From the NCBI RefSeq assembly GCF_041415945.1, contig NZ_JBGCUS010000001.1, positions 1-64,000 on the forward strand: a DNA stretch of 64,000 nt, written 5' to 3'. Made by a program: the position numbers and the translations under genes. The notes under the pieces are model-generated. The model had not been told where the DNA came from. It did no database searches and saw only the letters and a list, made by a program, of their open reading frames with translations. Of the stretch, positions 52,381 to 61,957 are shown one piece after another (within the stretch, counting starts at the first letter, position 1; every line of letters begins with the position of its first letter). The DNA is from Ancylobacter sp. IITR112 (GTDB taxonomy: Bacteria; Pseudomonadota; Alphaproteobacteria; Rhizobiales; Xanthobacteraceae).

Positions 52381-53361
52381 ATGGCGGCGATACATGACAA
52401 TACGGAAGGGCGCACGCGCAGCTCGCGCATGCTGCGAACAGCCCTCGGCGCCGCCATCACGCGGTTCCTGGACGACCCCTCCATCATCGAAGTGATGCTG
52501 AACCCGGACGGCCGCGTCTGGGTTGATCGCCTCTCCGAAGGTCTCGCCGACACCGGCGAAACGCTCACTCCGGCCGATGGCGAACGCATCGTTCGCCTCG
52601 TCGCACACCATGTCGGCGTCGAAGTTCATCCCCGCGCTCCGCGCGTGTCGGCCGAGCTGCCGGAAACAGGGGAGCGGTTTGAAGGTTTGTTGCCGCCCGT
52701 CGTGGCTGGGCCAGCCTTCGCCATCCGCAAGCCGGCCGTCGCGGTGTTCACCCTGGAGGACTACGTAGGGGCGGGCATCATGACCGCCGGCCAGGCCGTG
52801 ACGCTGCGGGAGGCCGTCGTATCCCGCGCCAACATCCTCGTCGCGGGCGGCACCAGCACCGGCAAGACCACGCTGACCAACGCGCTGCTCGCCGAAGTGG
52901 CCAAGGGCGCGGATCGCGTCGTCATCATTGAGGACACGCGCGAGCTGCAATGCGCCGCGCCCAACCTTGTCGCGATGCGGACGAAGGATGGCGTCGCCAC
53001 GCTTTCCGACCTGGTCCGATCCAGCCTGCGCCTGCGCCCCGACCGCATCCCGATCGGCGAGGTGCGCGGGTCCGAGGCCCTCGATCTCCTCAAGGCCTGG
53101 GGCACCGGCCACCCCGGCGGCATCGGCACCATTCATGCCGGCACGGGCATCGGCGCGCTGCGCCGCCTAGAGCAGCTCATTCAGGAAGCCGTCGTCACCG
53201 TCCCACGCGCTCTGATCGCCGAGACGATCGACCTTGTCGCCGTCCTCTCCGGCCGCGGTTCCGCGCGCCGGCTCGCCGAACTCGCCCGTGTCGAAGGCCT
53301 CGGCCCCGACGGCGACTACCGCATCGCCCCCGCCGCCTCAACCATAGGAGACAACACATGA
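52381..53361 (+). CDS. trbB: TrbB conjugal-transfer ATPase (VirB11-like)
   Basis: 326-residue hexameric secretion ATPase of the P-type conjugation channel. Walker [10 protein letters not shown] at 156-164, Asp/Glu-box IIEDTREL, Walker B-like [20 protein letters not shown], and His box GTIHAGTG. Overlaps trbC by ATGA. First gene of the mating-pair operon. Confidence 0.95.
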   Translation: MAAIHDNTEGRTRSSRMLRTALGAAITRFLDDPSIIEVMLNPDGRVWVDRLSEGLADTGETLTPADGERIVRLVAHHVGVEVHPRAPRVSAELPETGERFEGLLPPVVAGPAFAIRKPAVAVFTLEDYVGAGIMTAGQAVTLREAVVSRANILVAGGTSTGKTTLTNALLAEVAKGADRVVIIEDTRELQCAAPNLVAMRTKDGVATLSDLVRSSLRLRPDRIPIGEVRGSEALDLLKAWGTGHPGGIGTIHAGTGIGALRRLEQLIQEAVVTVPRALIAETIDLVAVLSGRGSARRLAELARVEGLGPDGDYRIAPAASTIGDNT

Positions 53362-53690
53362 TCCGCACCCTCGCGCGCGGCTGCCACACGATGGCGACCG
53401 CCGCTGCCGCTGTTTCCATCAGCGTGCTTTTCACCCAGGCCGCTCACGCCTCCGGCTCCTCGATGCCGTGGGAAGCGCCGCTGCAATCCATCCTCCAATC
53501 GATCGAGGGGCCGGTGGCGAAGATCATCGCTGTGATCATCATCATCGTCACCGGTTTGACGCTGGCATTCGGCGACACCTCCGGCGGATTCCGCCGCCTG
53601 ATCCAGATCGTCTTCGGCCTGTCGATCGCGTTCGCGGCGTCGAGCTTCTTCCTGTCCTTCTTCTCGTTCGGCGGCGGGGCGGTGATCTGA
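53358..53690 (+). CDS. trbC: TrbC pilin precursor (VirB2-like)
   Basis: 110 residues; ATG 53,358 overlaps the trbB stop. Signal sequence followed by two long hydrophobic helices (IIAVIIIIVTGLTLAFG and LIQIVFGLSIAFAASSFFLSFF), the usual pilin pattern. Probably processed and cyclised to the conjugative pilus subunit; no TraF-type peptidase gene is in the window. Confidence 0.92.
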   Translation: MIRTLARGCHTMATAAAAVSISVLFTQAAHASGSSMPWEAPLQSILQSIEGPVAKIIAVIIIIVTGLTLAFGDTSGGFRRLIQIVFGLSIAFAASSFFLSFFSFGGGAVI

Positions 53691-53971
53691 TGACCGCTGG
53701 CCTCGAACAGCTCGCCGAGGTGCCGGGCTTCACGGTTCCGGTCCACAGGGCGCTGACTGAGCACATCATGCTCGGCGGCGCTCCGCGTTCGATCGCGATC
53801 ATGAACGGCACGCTGGCCGGGGCTGTAGGCCTCGGCTTGCGCCTCTGGCTTGTCGGCCTCGCCATCTGGGCGATCGGCCACTTCGCGGCGGTCTGGGCGG
53901 CCAAGCGCGACCCGCTCTTCGTCGAGGTGGGACGCAGGCACCTGCGCATCCCCGGTCATCTGTCCGTCTGA
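53690..53971 (+). CDS. trbD: TrbD (VirB3-like)
   Basis: 93 residues; ATG 53,690 overlaps the trbC stop by one base (TGATG), shown by frame continuity. Helices at IAIMNGTLAGAVGLGLRLWLVGLAIWAIGHFAAVW and the motif PVHRALTEHIMLGGAPR are standard. Inner-membrane component working with TrbE. Confidence 0.92.
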   Translation: MTAGLEQLAEVPGFTVPVHRALTEHIMLGGAPRSIAIMNGTLAGAVGLGLRLWLVGLAIWAIGHFAAVWAAKRDPLFVEVGRRHLRIPGHLSV

Positions 53972-53984
53972 CGGAGTCATCGCC

Positions 53985-56438
53985 ATGATGAACCTCGCCG
54001 AATACCGCCGCACCGGCACACGCCTTGCCGACTATCTGCCCTGGGTGGCCCTCGTCGAAGAGGGCGTCGTCCTCAACAAGGACGGTTCGTTCCAACGCAC
54101 CGCACGCTTCCGCGGACCTGATCTCGATTCCGCCGTCGCCGCCGAGCTGGTGGCCGTCGCCGGCCGCCTCAACAACGCCTTTCGTCGCCTTGGTTCCGGC
54201 TGGGCGATCTTCGTGGAGGCGCAACGCTACGAGGCCTCCCACTATCCATCGGATTTCTTTCCGGACGCGGCGTCCGCGCTCCTCGACGCTGAACGCAAGG
54301 CCGATTTCGAAGAAGCGGGCAGCCATTTCGTATCGGGCTACTTCCTGACCATCGCATATCTGCCACCGGCCGAGGACGCAGCACGTACCGAAGCATGGCT
54401 TTACGAGGGGCGCGAGCACAGCGGCGTCGATCCGCATGAAGTCCTCAAGACTTTCATGGACCGCACCGATCGCGTCGTGGGGCTGCTTGACGGCTTTATG
54501 CCCGAGTGCGCGTGGCTCGATAGTGCGGAGACGCTGACCTACCTGCATTCAACGGTCTCGACGAAGCGCCATCGCGTCCGTGTCCCCGAAACCCCGATCT
54601 ACCTCGACGCGCTGCTCGCCGATCAATCCCTGACCGGCGGGCTCGAACCACGCCTCGGCGTGTCTCACCTGCGCGTCCTGACCATCGTGGGATTTCCGAC
54701 CGCGACCACGCCCGGCATTCTCGATGATCTCAATCGGCTCGCCTTTCCTTATCGCTGGTCGACCCGCGCGATCCTGCTCGACAAGACCGACGCCACCAAG
54801 CTGCTGACCAAGATCCGCCGGCAGTGGTTCGCTAAGCGCAAGTCGATCGCGGCGATCCTCAAGGAAGTGATGACCAACGAAGCCTCCGCGCTCGTTGATA
54901 CCGATGCCGCCAACAAGGCGGCAGATGCCGATCTGGCCTTGCAGGAGTTGGGCGCCGACTTCGCCGGTCAGACCTATGTGACCGCGACCATCACCGTCTG
55001 GGACGACGATCCGCGCCTCGCCAGCGAAAAGCTGCGGCTTGTGGAGAAGGTCATCCAGGGCCGCGACTTCACCTGCATGACCGAAACCATCAACGCCGTC
55101 GATGCCTGGCTCGGCACACTGCCGGGCCATGTCTACGCCAATGTGCGTCAGCCTCCGATATCGACGCTCAATCTCGCTCACATCATTCCGCTCTCGGCGG
55201 TGTGGGCGGGGCCGGAACGGGACGAGCACTTTGCAGGGCCCCCACTGCTCTTCGGCAAGACCGAAGGCTCGACCCCGTTCCGGTTTTCCCTTCATGTCGG
55301 CGACGTCGGCCACACCCTTGTCGTTGGCCCGACCGGCGCCGGAAAGTCCGTCCTGCTGGCTATCATGGCCTTGCAGTTCCGCCGCTACGCTGGCTCCCAG
55401 GTCTTCGCCTTCGACTTCGGCGGCTCCATCCGGACCGCCGCCCTCGCGATGGGCGGTGACTGGCACGATCTGGGCGGCAACCTGTCCGAAGGCCTCGACT
55501 CCTCGGTCTCGCTGCAGCCGCTTTCCCGCGTTCACGACACGCCCGAACGCGCTTGGGCTGCCGACTGGCTTGTCTCCATCCTGACCCGCGAGGGTGTCCC
55601 GATCACACCCGACGTCAAGGAGCACATCTGGTCGGCGCTGACCTCGCTCGCCTCGGCTCCTATCGAGGAGCGGACGATCACCGGCCTCACGGTCCTTTTG
55701 CAGTCCAACGACCTGAAGCAGGCGCTGCGACCCTACTGCGTCGGCGGTCCCTACGGCCGATTGCTGGACGCCGAATCCGAGCATCTCGGCTCGGCCTCGG
55801 TGCAGGCCTTCGAGATCGAGGGCTTGGTCGGGACTGGGGCGGCCCCCGCTGTCCTGTCCTATCTCTTCCATCGTATCGGAGACCGCCTCGACGGCTCGCC
55901 GACCATGCTCATCATCGATGAGGGCTGGCTGGCGCTCGACGACGACGCCTTCGCTGGCCAGCTCCGCGAATGGCTGAAGACGCTGCGCAAGAAGAACGCC
56001 AGCGTCGTCTTCGCCACGCAGTCGCTGTCGGACATCGACAACAGCGGTATCGCGCCAGCGATCATCGAGAGCTGCCCGACACGGCTGCTGTTGCCGAACG
56101 AGCGCGCGATCGAACCGCAGATCACGGCGATCTACCGCCGCTTTGGCTTGAATGACAGACAGATTGAGATCTTGGCCAGGGCGGCGCCCAAGCGCGACTA
56201 CTACTGCCAGAGCCGCAGGGGAAACCGCCTCTTCGAGTTGGGCCTTTCCGAAGTCGGCCTCGCGCTCGCGGCCGCTTCTTCCAAGACCGATCAGGCGCTG
56301 ATCGCCCGCACCGTCGCCGAGCACGGCCACGACGGCTTCCTTGCCGCCTGGCTGCGCCTGCGCGGCGCCGAATGGGCTGCGGACCTCATCCCCGATCTCA
56401 CCAACCTCATCCCCCAGCAGCCCGAGAAGGAGGCTTGA
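53985..56438 (+). CDS. trbE: TrbE conjugal-transfer ATPase (VirB4-like)
   Basis: 817 residues from ATG 53,985; a longer reading overlaps trbD. CagE/TrbE-VirB N-terminal domain, Walker A GPTGAGKS at 448-455, Walker B MLIIDE at 641-646, and the ATQSLSDIDNS segment. Energises pilus assembly and protein transfer. Motifs are intact. Confidence 0.95.
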   Translation: MMNLAEYRRTGTRLADYLPWVALVEEGVVLNKDGSFQRTARFRGPDLDSAVAAELVAVAGRLNNAFRRLGSGWAIFVEAQRYEASHYPSDFFPDAASALLDAERKADFEEAGSHFVSGYFLTIAYLPPAEDAARTEAWLYEGREHSGVDPHEVLKTFMDRTDRVVGLLDGFMPECAWLDSAETLTYLHSTVSTKRHRVRVPETPIYLDALLADQSLTGGLEPRLGVSHLRVLTIVGFPTATTPGILDDLNRLAFPYRWSTRAILLDKTDATKLLTKIRRQWFAKRKSIAAILKEVMTNEASALVDTDAANKAADADLALQELGADFAGQTYVTATITVWDDDPRLASEKLRLVEKVIQGRDFTCMTETINAVDAWLGTLPGHVYANVRQPPISTLNLAHIIPLSAVWAGPERDEHFAGPPLLFGKTEGSTPFRFSLHVGDVGHTLVVGPTGAGKSVLLAIMALQFRRYAGSQVFAFDFGGSIRTAALAMGGDWHDLGGNLSEGLDSSVSLQPLSRVHDTPERAWAADWLVSILTREGVPITPDVKEHIWSALTSLASAPIEERTITGLTVLLQSNDLKQALRPYCVGGPYGRLLDAESEHLGSASVQAFEIEGLVGTGAAPAVLSYLFHRIGDRLDGSPTMLIIDEGWLALDDDAFAGQLREWLKTLRKKNASVVFATQSLSDIDNSGIAPAIIESCPTRLLLPNERAIEPQITAIYRRFGLNDRQIEILARAAPKRDYYCQSRRGNRLFELGLSEVGLALAAASSKTDQALIARTVAEHGHDGFLAAWLRLRGAEWAADLIPDLTNLIPQQPEKEA

Positions 56439-56440
56439 CT

Positions 56441-57208
56441 ATGAAGACCTATCGTTCCCCCCGGCGCGCGCTCATGCTCGCGGCGACCATTCTGGCGACG
56501 CCGCTCGCGGTCTCGCCCATGCTCTCGACCCCTGCCGCCGCGCAGTGGGTGGTCTATGACCCCACCAACTACGCCCAGAATGTCCTGACGGCAGCACGGT
56601 CGCTCGAGCAGATCAACAATCAGATTCGTTCGCTGCAAAACGAAGCGCAGGGCCTCATCAACCAGGCGCGCAATCTCGCCAGCCTGCCGTATTCGTCGCT
56701 CCAGCAACTCCAGCAGAACGTCCAGCGCACGCAGCAGCTCCTGCGGCAGGCACAGAACATCGCCTACGACGTCCAGAACATCGACCAGATGTTTCAGCAA
56801 CAATACGGGAAGGCCTCGCTCACCGCGTCCGACGCCGAACTCGTCAATGGCGCGCGGTCCCGCTGGCAAAACACGGTGGGCGGTCTTCAGGATGCCATGC
56901 GCGTGCAGGCAGGCGTGGTTGCCAACATCGACACCAACCGAGCGCAGATGTCGGCGTTGGTCGATCAGAGCCAAGGCGCGACCGGCGCGCTCCAGGCGAC
57001 GCAGGCCGGCAACCAGCTTCTCGCGCTCCTCGCTCAGCAGCTCGCCGATCTCACCGCGGTCGGCGCCGCCAACGGCCGCGCCCAAGCCCTCACCGAGGCC
57101 GAACGCGCGGCGGCGGCGGAGCAGGGCCGTGAACAGCGTCGGCGGTTCCTAACGCCTGGCTCCGGCTACCAGCCGGGCAACGCCCAGATGTTCGGCAACA
57201 GCAACTGA
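56441..57208 (+). CDS. trbJ: TrbJ (VirB5-like) pilus-associated protein
   Basis: 255 residues; ATG 56,441 shortly after the trbE stop, with GAGAAGGAGG as ribosome site. Signal peptide (ending PAAAQW), then coiled-coil, glutamine-rich helices (LEQINNQIRSLQNEAQGLINQARN, LQQLQQNVQRTQQLLRQAQN). Minor pilus component at the tip. Confidence 0.92.
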   Translation: MKTYRSPRRALMLAATILATPLAVSPMLSTPAAAQWVVYDPTNYAQNVLTAARSLEQINNQIRSLQNEAQGLINQARNLASLPYSSLQQLQQNVQRTQQLLRQAQNIAYDVQNIDQMFQQQYGKASLTASDAELVNGARSRWQNTVGGLQDAMRVQAGVVANIDTNRAQMSALVDQSQGATGALQATQAGNQLLALLAQQLADLTAVGAANGRAQALTEAERAAAAEQGREQRRRFLTPGSGYQPGNAQMFGNSN

Positions 57209-57216
57209 GGACTCCC

Positions 57217-57501
57217 ATGGACGGCAAGATGCTGGCCCGGTTGGGCGCCGTCGTCTTCGTCGCCGTCGCCATCACGGCGACGGCGATCGAGATGACCAGG
57301 AAGGAGCGCACGCCGGAGCCCGATCCGGTGCGCCTAGTCGAACCTGTGCGTGATCCCCTTCGCGACGGCCAACGTCGATGCCAGCAGCTCGGTCAGGCCG
57401 CGGCCAGCGATCCCGACTGCATGCGCGTCTGGGCCGAAACCCGCGATCGTTTCCTCGGCCGACCGGCAACTCCTGCCTCTCCGCCAGCAGAAGGACGCTG
57501 A
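57217..57501 (+). CDS. trbK: TrbK-like entry-exclusion protein
   Basis: 94 residues: an N-terminal helix (LARLGAVVFVAVAITATAIEM), then a small domain with two cysteines (RRCQQLGQAAASDPDCMRVWAETRDRFLG). The short TrbK-alt form seen in alphaproteobacterial ICEs. It prevents uptake from cells with the same element. Confidence 0.82.
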   Translation: MDGKMLARLGAVVFVAVAITATAIEMTRKERTPEPDPVRLVEPVRDPLRDGQRRCQQLGQAAASDPDCMRVWAETRDRFLGRPATPASPPAEGR

Positions 57502-57504
57502 ACC

Positions 57505-58869
57505 ATGGGCGGCGCCGGCGTCATCGACAATTTCCTCGAGGTTTTCACCTCCTACATCAACAGCGGCTTCGGACTGCTCGGCGGCGAAGTGGCGTTTATC
57601 GCCACGACGCTGATCGTCATCGATGTCACGCTCGCGGCGCTGTTCTGGAGCTGGAGCGCCGACGACGACATCATCGCGCGACTGGTCAAGAAGACGCTGT
57701 TCGTCGGGATCTTCGCTTACCTCATCGGCAACTGGAACAATCTCGCCAAGATCATCTTCGACTCCTTCGCAGGGCTCGGCCTCAAAGCCTCCGGCACCGG
57801 CTTCACCGCGCAGGATCTCATGCGGCCCGGCAAAGTCGCTCAGACCGGTCTCGATGCGGCGCGGCCGCTCCTGGAATCCATCTCCGACCTGATGGGTTGG
57901 ATCAGCTTCTTCGAGAACTTCATCCAGATCGCCTGTTTGCTCTTCGCCTGGGCGCTGGTCATCCTCGCCTTCTTCATCCTCGCCATCCAGCTCTTCGTCA
58001 CCCTGATCGAATTCAAGCTGACGACGCTCGCTGGTTTTGTCCTCATTCCTTTTGGTCTCTTTGGCAAGACCGCATTCATGGCCGAACGCGTTCTCGGCAA
58101 CGTCGTATCGAGCGGCATCAAGGTTCTCGTTCTCGCAGTCATCGTCGGCATTGGCTCGACCCTGTTCAGCCGCTTTACGGCAGGTTTCGGCGGCGCGACG
58201 CCGACCATCGACGACGCCATGGCCGTCGTCCTCGCGGCTCTGTCGCTTCTCGGCCTTGGCATCTTCGGCCCAGGGATAGCGGCTGGCCTCGTCAGCGGAG
58301 GACCCCAGCTCGGCGCCGGCGCTGCCGTTGGAACGGGTCTTGCCGTCGGCGGCGCGGCGCTCGCCGCCGGAGGCGCCGCTGGTCTTGCCGTGAAGGGAGG
58401 CGCGGCCGCCATGTCGGGCGGGGCCGCCGCGATGCGTGGCGGCGCATCGGCTGCCGGTGGCGCCGCCGCCGCCTACAGCCTCGGCTCGCTCGGTCAGTCT
58501 GGCGCCGCAGGAGTCGCCTCGGGTCTCGGCGGTGTCGCCCGCGCCGCCGGCGCTGCAACGGTCTCGCCGCTGAAGCGTGCGACCTCGCGCGCGGCCGAAA
58601 GCATGAAGTCCAGCTTCTCGGACGGCGCGAAGGCAGGCTTCGGCGCCACCGGCGGCACGTCGACGATGGGCACCATCGGTGGCTCCGCCGATGCATCCGG
58701 TTCCTCTCCCGCCTCGGCGTCTCGAGACGGCCCGCCTGATTGGGCGAAGCGCATGCAGCGCCATCGCTCTCTCGGACACGGCGCCACCCTCGCGGCACAT
58801 GCCGTTCGCTCAGGCGACAGCCACGGCGGGGGCTCCTCCATCAATCTTTCTGAAAGTGACCGCTCATGA
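57505..58869 (+). CDS. trbL: TrbL (VirB6-like) channel protein
   Basis: 454 residues with a signal-anchored N-terminal region, six or so helices (FIATTLIVIDVTLAALFWSW, IACLLFAWALVILAFFILAIQLFVTLIEF, etc.) and a long Gly/Ala-rich cytoplasmic or periplasmic tail (residues about 270-400, GAAVGTGLAVGGAALAAGG...). Polytopic channel of the conjugation machine. Its stop overlaps trbF (ATGA). Confidence 0.93.
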   Translation: MGGAGVIDNFLEVFTSYINSGFGLLGGEVAFIATTLIVIDVTLAALFWSWSADDDIIARLVKKTLFVGIFAYLIGNWNNLAKIIFDSFAGLGLKASGTGFTAQDLMRPGKVAQTGLDAARPLLESISDLMGWISFFENFIQIACLLFAWALVILAFFILAIQLFVTLIEFKLTTLAGFVLIPFGLFGKTAFMAERVLGNVVSSGIKVLVLAVIVGIGSTLFSRFTAGFGGATPTIDDAMAVVLAALSLLGLGIFGPGIAAGLVSGGPQLGAGAAVGTGLAVGGAALAAGGAAGLAVKGGAAAMSGGAAAMRGGASAAGGAAAAYSLGSLGQSGAAGVASGLGGVARAAGAATVSPLKRATSRAAESMKSSFSDGAKAGFGATGGTSTMGTIGGSADASGSSPASASRDGPPDWAKRMQRHRSLGHGATLAAHAVRSGDSHGGGSSINLSESDRS

Positions 58870-59555
58870 GCTTTTTCAAGCGACCCGCCGCCCACTATGG
58901 CAAGACACCCGAACCCGTCACGCCCTATCAGAAGGCCGCGCAAGTCTGGGACGAGCGCATCGGCTCAGCCCGTGTCCAGGCCAAGAACTGGCGCTATATG
59001 GCCTTCGGGTCATTGATCCTCTCGGCCGGCTTTGCCGCCGCATTGGTTTGGCAGTCCGCACGCGGAACGGTCGTGCCGTGGGTCGTTCAGGTCGACCGCC
59101 TGGGCCAGGCTCAATCCGTCGCTCCCGCGACTGCCGACTATCGCCCTACCGATCCCCAGATCGCCTGGCATCTTGGTCGCTTCATCGAACAGGTCCGCTC
59201 CATTCCGGCCGACGCGATCATCGTCCGGCAGAACTGGCTGCGAGCCTATGAATGGACAACCGATCGCGGCGCGGCGGCCCTCAACGACTACGCCCGCGCC
59301 AACGACCCCTTCAGCAAAGTCGGCCGACGCCAGGTCGCCGTCGAGGTCTCCAGCGTCATCCGCGCCTCTCCGGACTCGTTCCGCGTCGCCTGGACGGAAA
59401 GGCACTACGAGAATGGCCAGCTTGCCGTGACCGAACGCTGGACCGCGATCCTGACGATCGTGATCCAGACGCCGCGGGACGCTGATCGCCTGCGCGCCAA
59501 TCCGCTGGGGATTTACGTCAACGCAATTTCCTGGTCGCGGGAGATGACTCCATGA
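58866..59555 (+). CDS. trbF: TrbF (VirB8-like)
   Basis: 229 residues: cytoplasmic start with PYQKAAQVWDERIGSARVQAKNWR, one helix (MAFGSLILSAGFAAALVWQS), then the periplasmic VirB8-fold domain with WLRAYEWTTDRGAAALNDYA and WTAILTIVIQTPRDADRLRANPLGIYV. Inner-membrane scaffold. Overlaps trbG by four bases. Confidence 0.94.
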   Translation: MSFFKRPAAHYGKTPEPVTPYQKAAQVWDERIGSARVQAKNWRYMAFGSLILSAGFAAALVWQSARGTVVPWVVQVDRLGQAQSVAPATADYRPTDPQIAWHLGRFIEQVRSIPADAIIVRQNWLRAYEWTTDRGAAALNDYARANDPFSKVGRRQVAVEVSSVIRASPDSFRVAWTERHYENGQLAVTERWTAILTIVIQTPRDADRLRANPLGIYVNAISWSREMTP

Positions 59556-60535
59556 ATACGTCTTTCCGCAGGTCCGGATTTCCTGCTTTACGCAAATCCG
59601 CCTTTGCGGGTCTCCTGCTTTCCGCAACCGTTCTCGCGGGTTGCGCTACGGCACCGAGACCGCCGCAGATCAGCTATGACAGCAGTGTTCCGCCACTTCC
59701 GGCCGTGCCGGCCGTCGTCACGGATCAGCGCCCACGTCCGTTGCATACGCCTCCGGCCTGGACCCCTGCCAGGGGTGGCAGTTCCGCCAACACACCGACC
59801 GGCCGCGTCGAGAACGCCAACGCCGCCGCGCGCGTCGAGCCACGGCGAGACGGCTATTACAACTCCATCCAGATCTATCCGTGGAGTGAAGGGGCCCTCT
59901 ATCAGGTCTATGCCGCGCCCGGGCAGATCACGAACATCGCGCTCGAGCCGGGTGAAAGCCTCACCGGCGCAGGCCCCATCGCCGCCGGTGATACGGCCCG
60001 CTGGATTATTGGCGACACCGAGAGCGGTTCGGGTGTGACCCGTCGCGTCCATGTGCTCGTGAAGCCGACCAGGACCGACATCACGACCAATCTGGTCATC
60101 ACGACCGATCGGCGCGTCTACATGATCGAGCTGCGCGCGGGCACGAACCCCTACATGCCCGCCGTGGCATGGGCCTATCCCGAGCCTCCAGCCAGCCAAC
60201 GCACGAACGTGCCGGCGACGCCCGTCATTCCTGCCGTGACTGCGCGCAACTATCGCTATGGCCTGACAGGCGACACGCCTCCCTGGCGTCCGGTCTCGGT
60301 CTACGACGATGGACGACGCGTCTACGTAGAATTCCCGCGCGGGATCGTCCAGGGCGAGATGCCACCGATCTTCGTCATCGGCTCCGACGGCGAGCCGCAA
60401 ATCGTCAACAGCCGCATCTACCAGAACATCCTGATCGTCGACCGCATCTTTGGCGCAGCCGAACTGCGCCTTGGAAGCGGCGATCGTCAGCAGACCGTCA
60501 GGATCGTCCGTACTGACGGGAGGCCCGCATCATGA
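59552..60535 (+). CDS. trbG: TrbG (VirB9-like) outer-membrane complex protein
   Basis: 327 residues with a lipoprotein-type signal (LLLSATVLAGCATAP, lipobox at about residues 28-31). Mature part: N-terminal Pro-rich region, then the VirB9/CagX fold (ALYQVYAAPGQITNIALEPGESL, RRVHVLVKPTRTDITTNLVITTDRRVYMIELRAG, PRGIVQGEMPPIFVIGSDGEPQIVNSRIYQNILIVDRIFGAAELRLG). Overlaps trbI by ATGA. Confidence 0.94.
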   Translation: MNTSFRRSGFPALRKSAFAGLLLSATVLAGCATAPRPPQISYDSSVPPLPAVPAVVTDQRPRPLHTPPAWTPARGGSSANTPTGRVENANAAARVEPRRDGYYNSIQIYPWSEGALYQVYAAPGQITNIALEPGESLTGAGPIAAGDTARWIIGDTESGSGVTRRVHVLVKPTRTDITTNLVITTDRRVYMIELRAGTNPYMPAVAWAYPEPPASQRTNVPATPVIPAVTARNYRYGLTGDTPPWRPVSVYDDGRRVYVEFPRGIVQGEMPPIFVIGSDGEPQIVNSRIYQNILIVDRIFGAAELRLGSGDRQQTVRIVRTDGRPAS

Positions 60536-61716
60536 TCGACAACGACACCAACAACCAACAGCCGGAGAATCTCGCGGCGGCGCCGGCCAAGTCCGGCGCG
60601 CCTATGCGCCTGCGCGCCGAGCCGCCCCGCGTCACACGCCTGTCCCGCAAGGTCCTGGCGACCGCGAGCGTCGTCGTCAGCATCGGCATTGGCGGCGCGC
60701 TCATCTATGCCCTTCAAACCAGGGATGGCGGCGGCGACAACGAGGAACTCTACTCGACTGAGAACCGTTCGACGGCGGACGGTCTGGCCGGGCTGCCACG
60801 TGACTACACCGGCCCCGTTCTCGGGCCGGCGCTGCCTGGCGACCTCGGACGCCCAATCCTCGACGCGCAGAATCGCGGCCAGCCGATCGTTCCTCCCACG
60901 ATGGCCGCGCCGCAGGTCGATCCGGAAGAGCAGCGTCGTCTCGCGGAGATCGAAGCGGCTCGCACCAGCCGGGTCTTCTTCCAGAATGGTCCTACCGCGG
61001 CGACCACCCCCGCAGGCCTCGGCACACCCGGTCTGCCGGGCCTCGGCGCTGGCGCGCAGCCGGGCATCGCCACCGCGCAGGATCGTCAACTGGCCTTCCT
61101 CAACGCACCCGTTGACCGGCGCACGGTAGCAGGCGACCGGGTCATGGCACCGGCATCACCCTATGTCCTTCAAGCCGGCTCGGTTATCTCGGCCGCGCTC
61201 ATCACCGGCATCCGGTCCGACCTCCCTGGGCAGATCACTGCCCAAGTGACCGAGAATATCTACGATAGCCCGACTGGTCGCATCCTCATCGTGCCGCAAG
61301 GCACACGACTCGTCGGCCAGTATGACAACAGCGTTCAATTCGGCCAGAAGCGCGTCCTGCTCGTCTGGAGCCGCCTGATTTTCCCCAATGGACGATCCAT
61401 CGTCCTCGAACGCCAGCCAGGAGCTGATCCGCAGGGCTATGCCGGTCTGCAGGACGGCGTGGACTATCACTGGTGGGATCTCGCCAAGGCCGCCGGCCTC
61501 TCGACCTTGCTGGCCGTCGGCGCGGAACTCGCGGTCAGCGACGAAGACCGCCTCATGCGCGCAATTCGTGATGGCGGCCAGGACACCATCAACGATGCCG
61601 GCCAGCAGATCGTCCGTCGACAACTCCAAGTGACGCCGACTCTGACGATCCGGCCCGGCTTTCCGGTGCGCGTCATCGTCACCCGCGATCTCTTCCTCGA
61701 ACCTTATGGAGGTTGA
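60532..61716 (+). CDS. trbI: TrbI (VirB10-like) envelope-spanning protein
   Basis: 394 residues: cytoplasmic N-terminus, one helix (VLATASVVVSIGIGGALIYALQ), Pro-rich linker, and the TrbI/VirB10 beta-barrel domain (VLQAGSVISAALITGIRSDLPGQITAQVTENIYDSPTGRILIVPQGTRLVGQYDNSVQFGQKRVLLVWSRL ... FPVRVIVTRDLFLEPY, the usual end). Bridges the two membranes. Last T4SS gene. Confidence 0.95.
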   Translation: MIDNDTNNQQPENLAAAPAKSGAPMRLRAEPPRVTRLSRKVLATASVVVSIGIGGALIYALQTRDGGGDNEELYSTENRSTADGLAGLPRDYTGPVLGPALPGDLGRPILDAQNRGQPIVPPTMAAPQVDPEEQRRLAEIEAARTSRVFFQNGPTAATTPAGLGTPGLPGLGAGAQPGIATAQDRQLAFLNAPVDRRTVAGDRVMAPASPYVLQAGSVISAALITGIRSDLPGQITAQVTENIYDSPTGRILIVPQGTRLVGQYDNSVQFGQKRVLLVWSRLIFPNGRSIVLERQPGADPQGYAGLQDGVDYHWWDLAKAAGLSTLLAVGAELAVSDEDRLMRAIRDGGQDTINDAGQQIVRRQLQVTPTLTIRPGFPVRVIVTRDLFLEPYGG

Positions 61717-61717
61717 T

Positions 61718-61957
61718 GTGAGTAAGTTGAAGCTCGGTCCGATCGTTGACGAGAAGCCGGTAAAGACGACCGTGGAGCTGCCGGCGGCGCTGCACCGCGA
61801 CCTCGTCGCCTATGCCGATGCGCTGGCCCGTGAAACGGGCCAGCCAGTCACCGAACCGACGAAGCTGATCGTCCCGATGCTTGAGCGCTTCATTGCAACC
61901 GATCGGGGCTTTGCGAAGGCCCGGCGTTCACATCAATCGGCAACGCCGGGGGCGTGA
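61718..61957 (+). CDS. DUF2274 protein of the trb operon
   Basis: 79 residues. GTG 61,718 follows GGAGG; an ATG at 61,706 inside trbI is less likely. SKLKLGPIVDEKPVKTTVELPAALHRDLVAYADALARETGQ resembles a ribbon-helix-helix protein and is the DUF2274 signature. It regularly follows trbI in ICEs of this group; a DNA-binding or regulatory role is inferred. Confidence 0.88.
   Translation: MSKLKLGPIVDEKPVKTTVELPAALHRDLVAYADALARETGQPVTEPTKLIVPMLERFIATDRGFAKARRSHQSATPGA

Noticed and set aside
54549..56330. 593-codon minus-strand frame inside trbE
   Set aside because: Shadow of trbE, whose Walker motifs and operon overlaps are clear.
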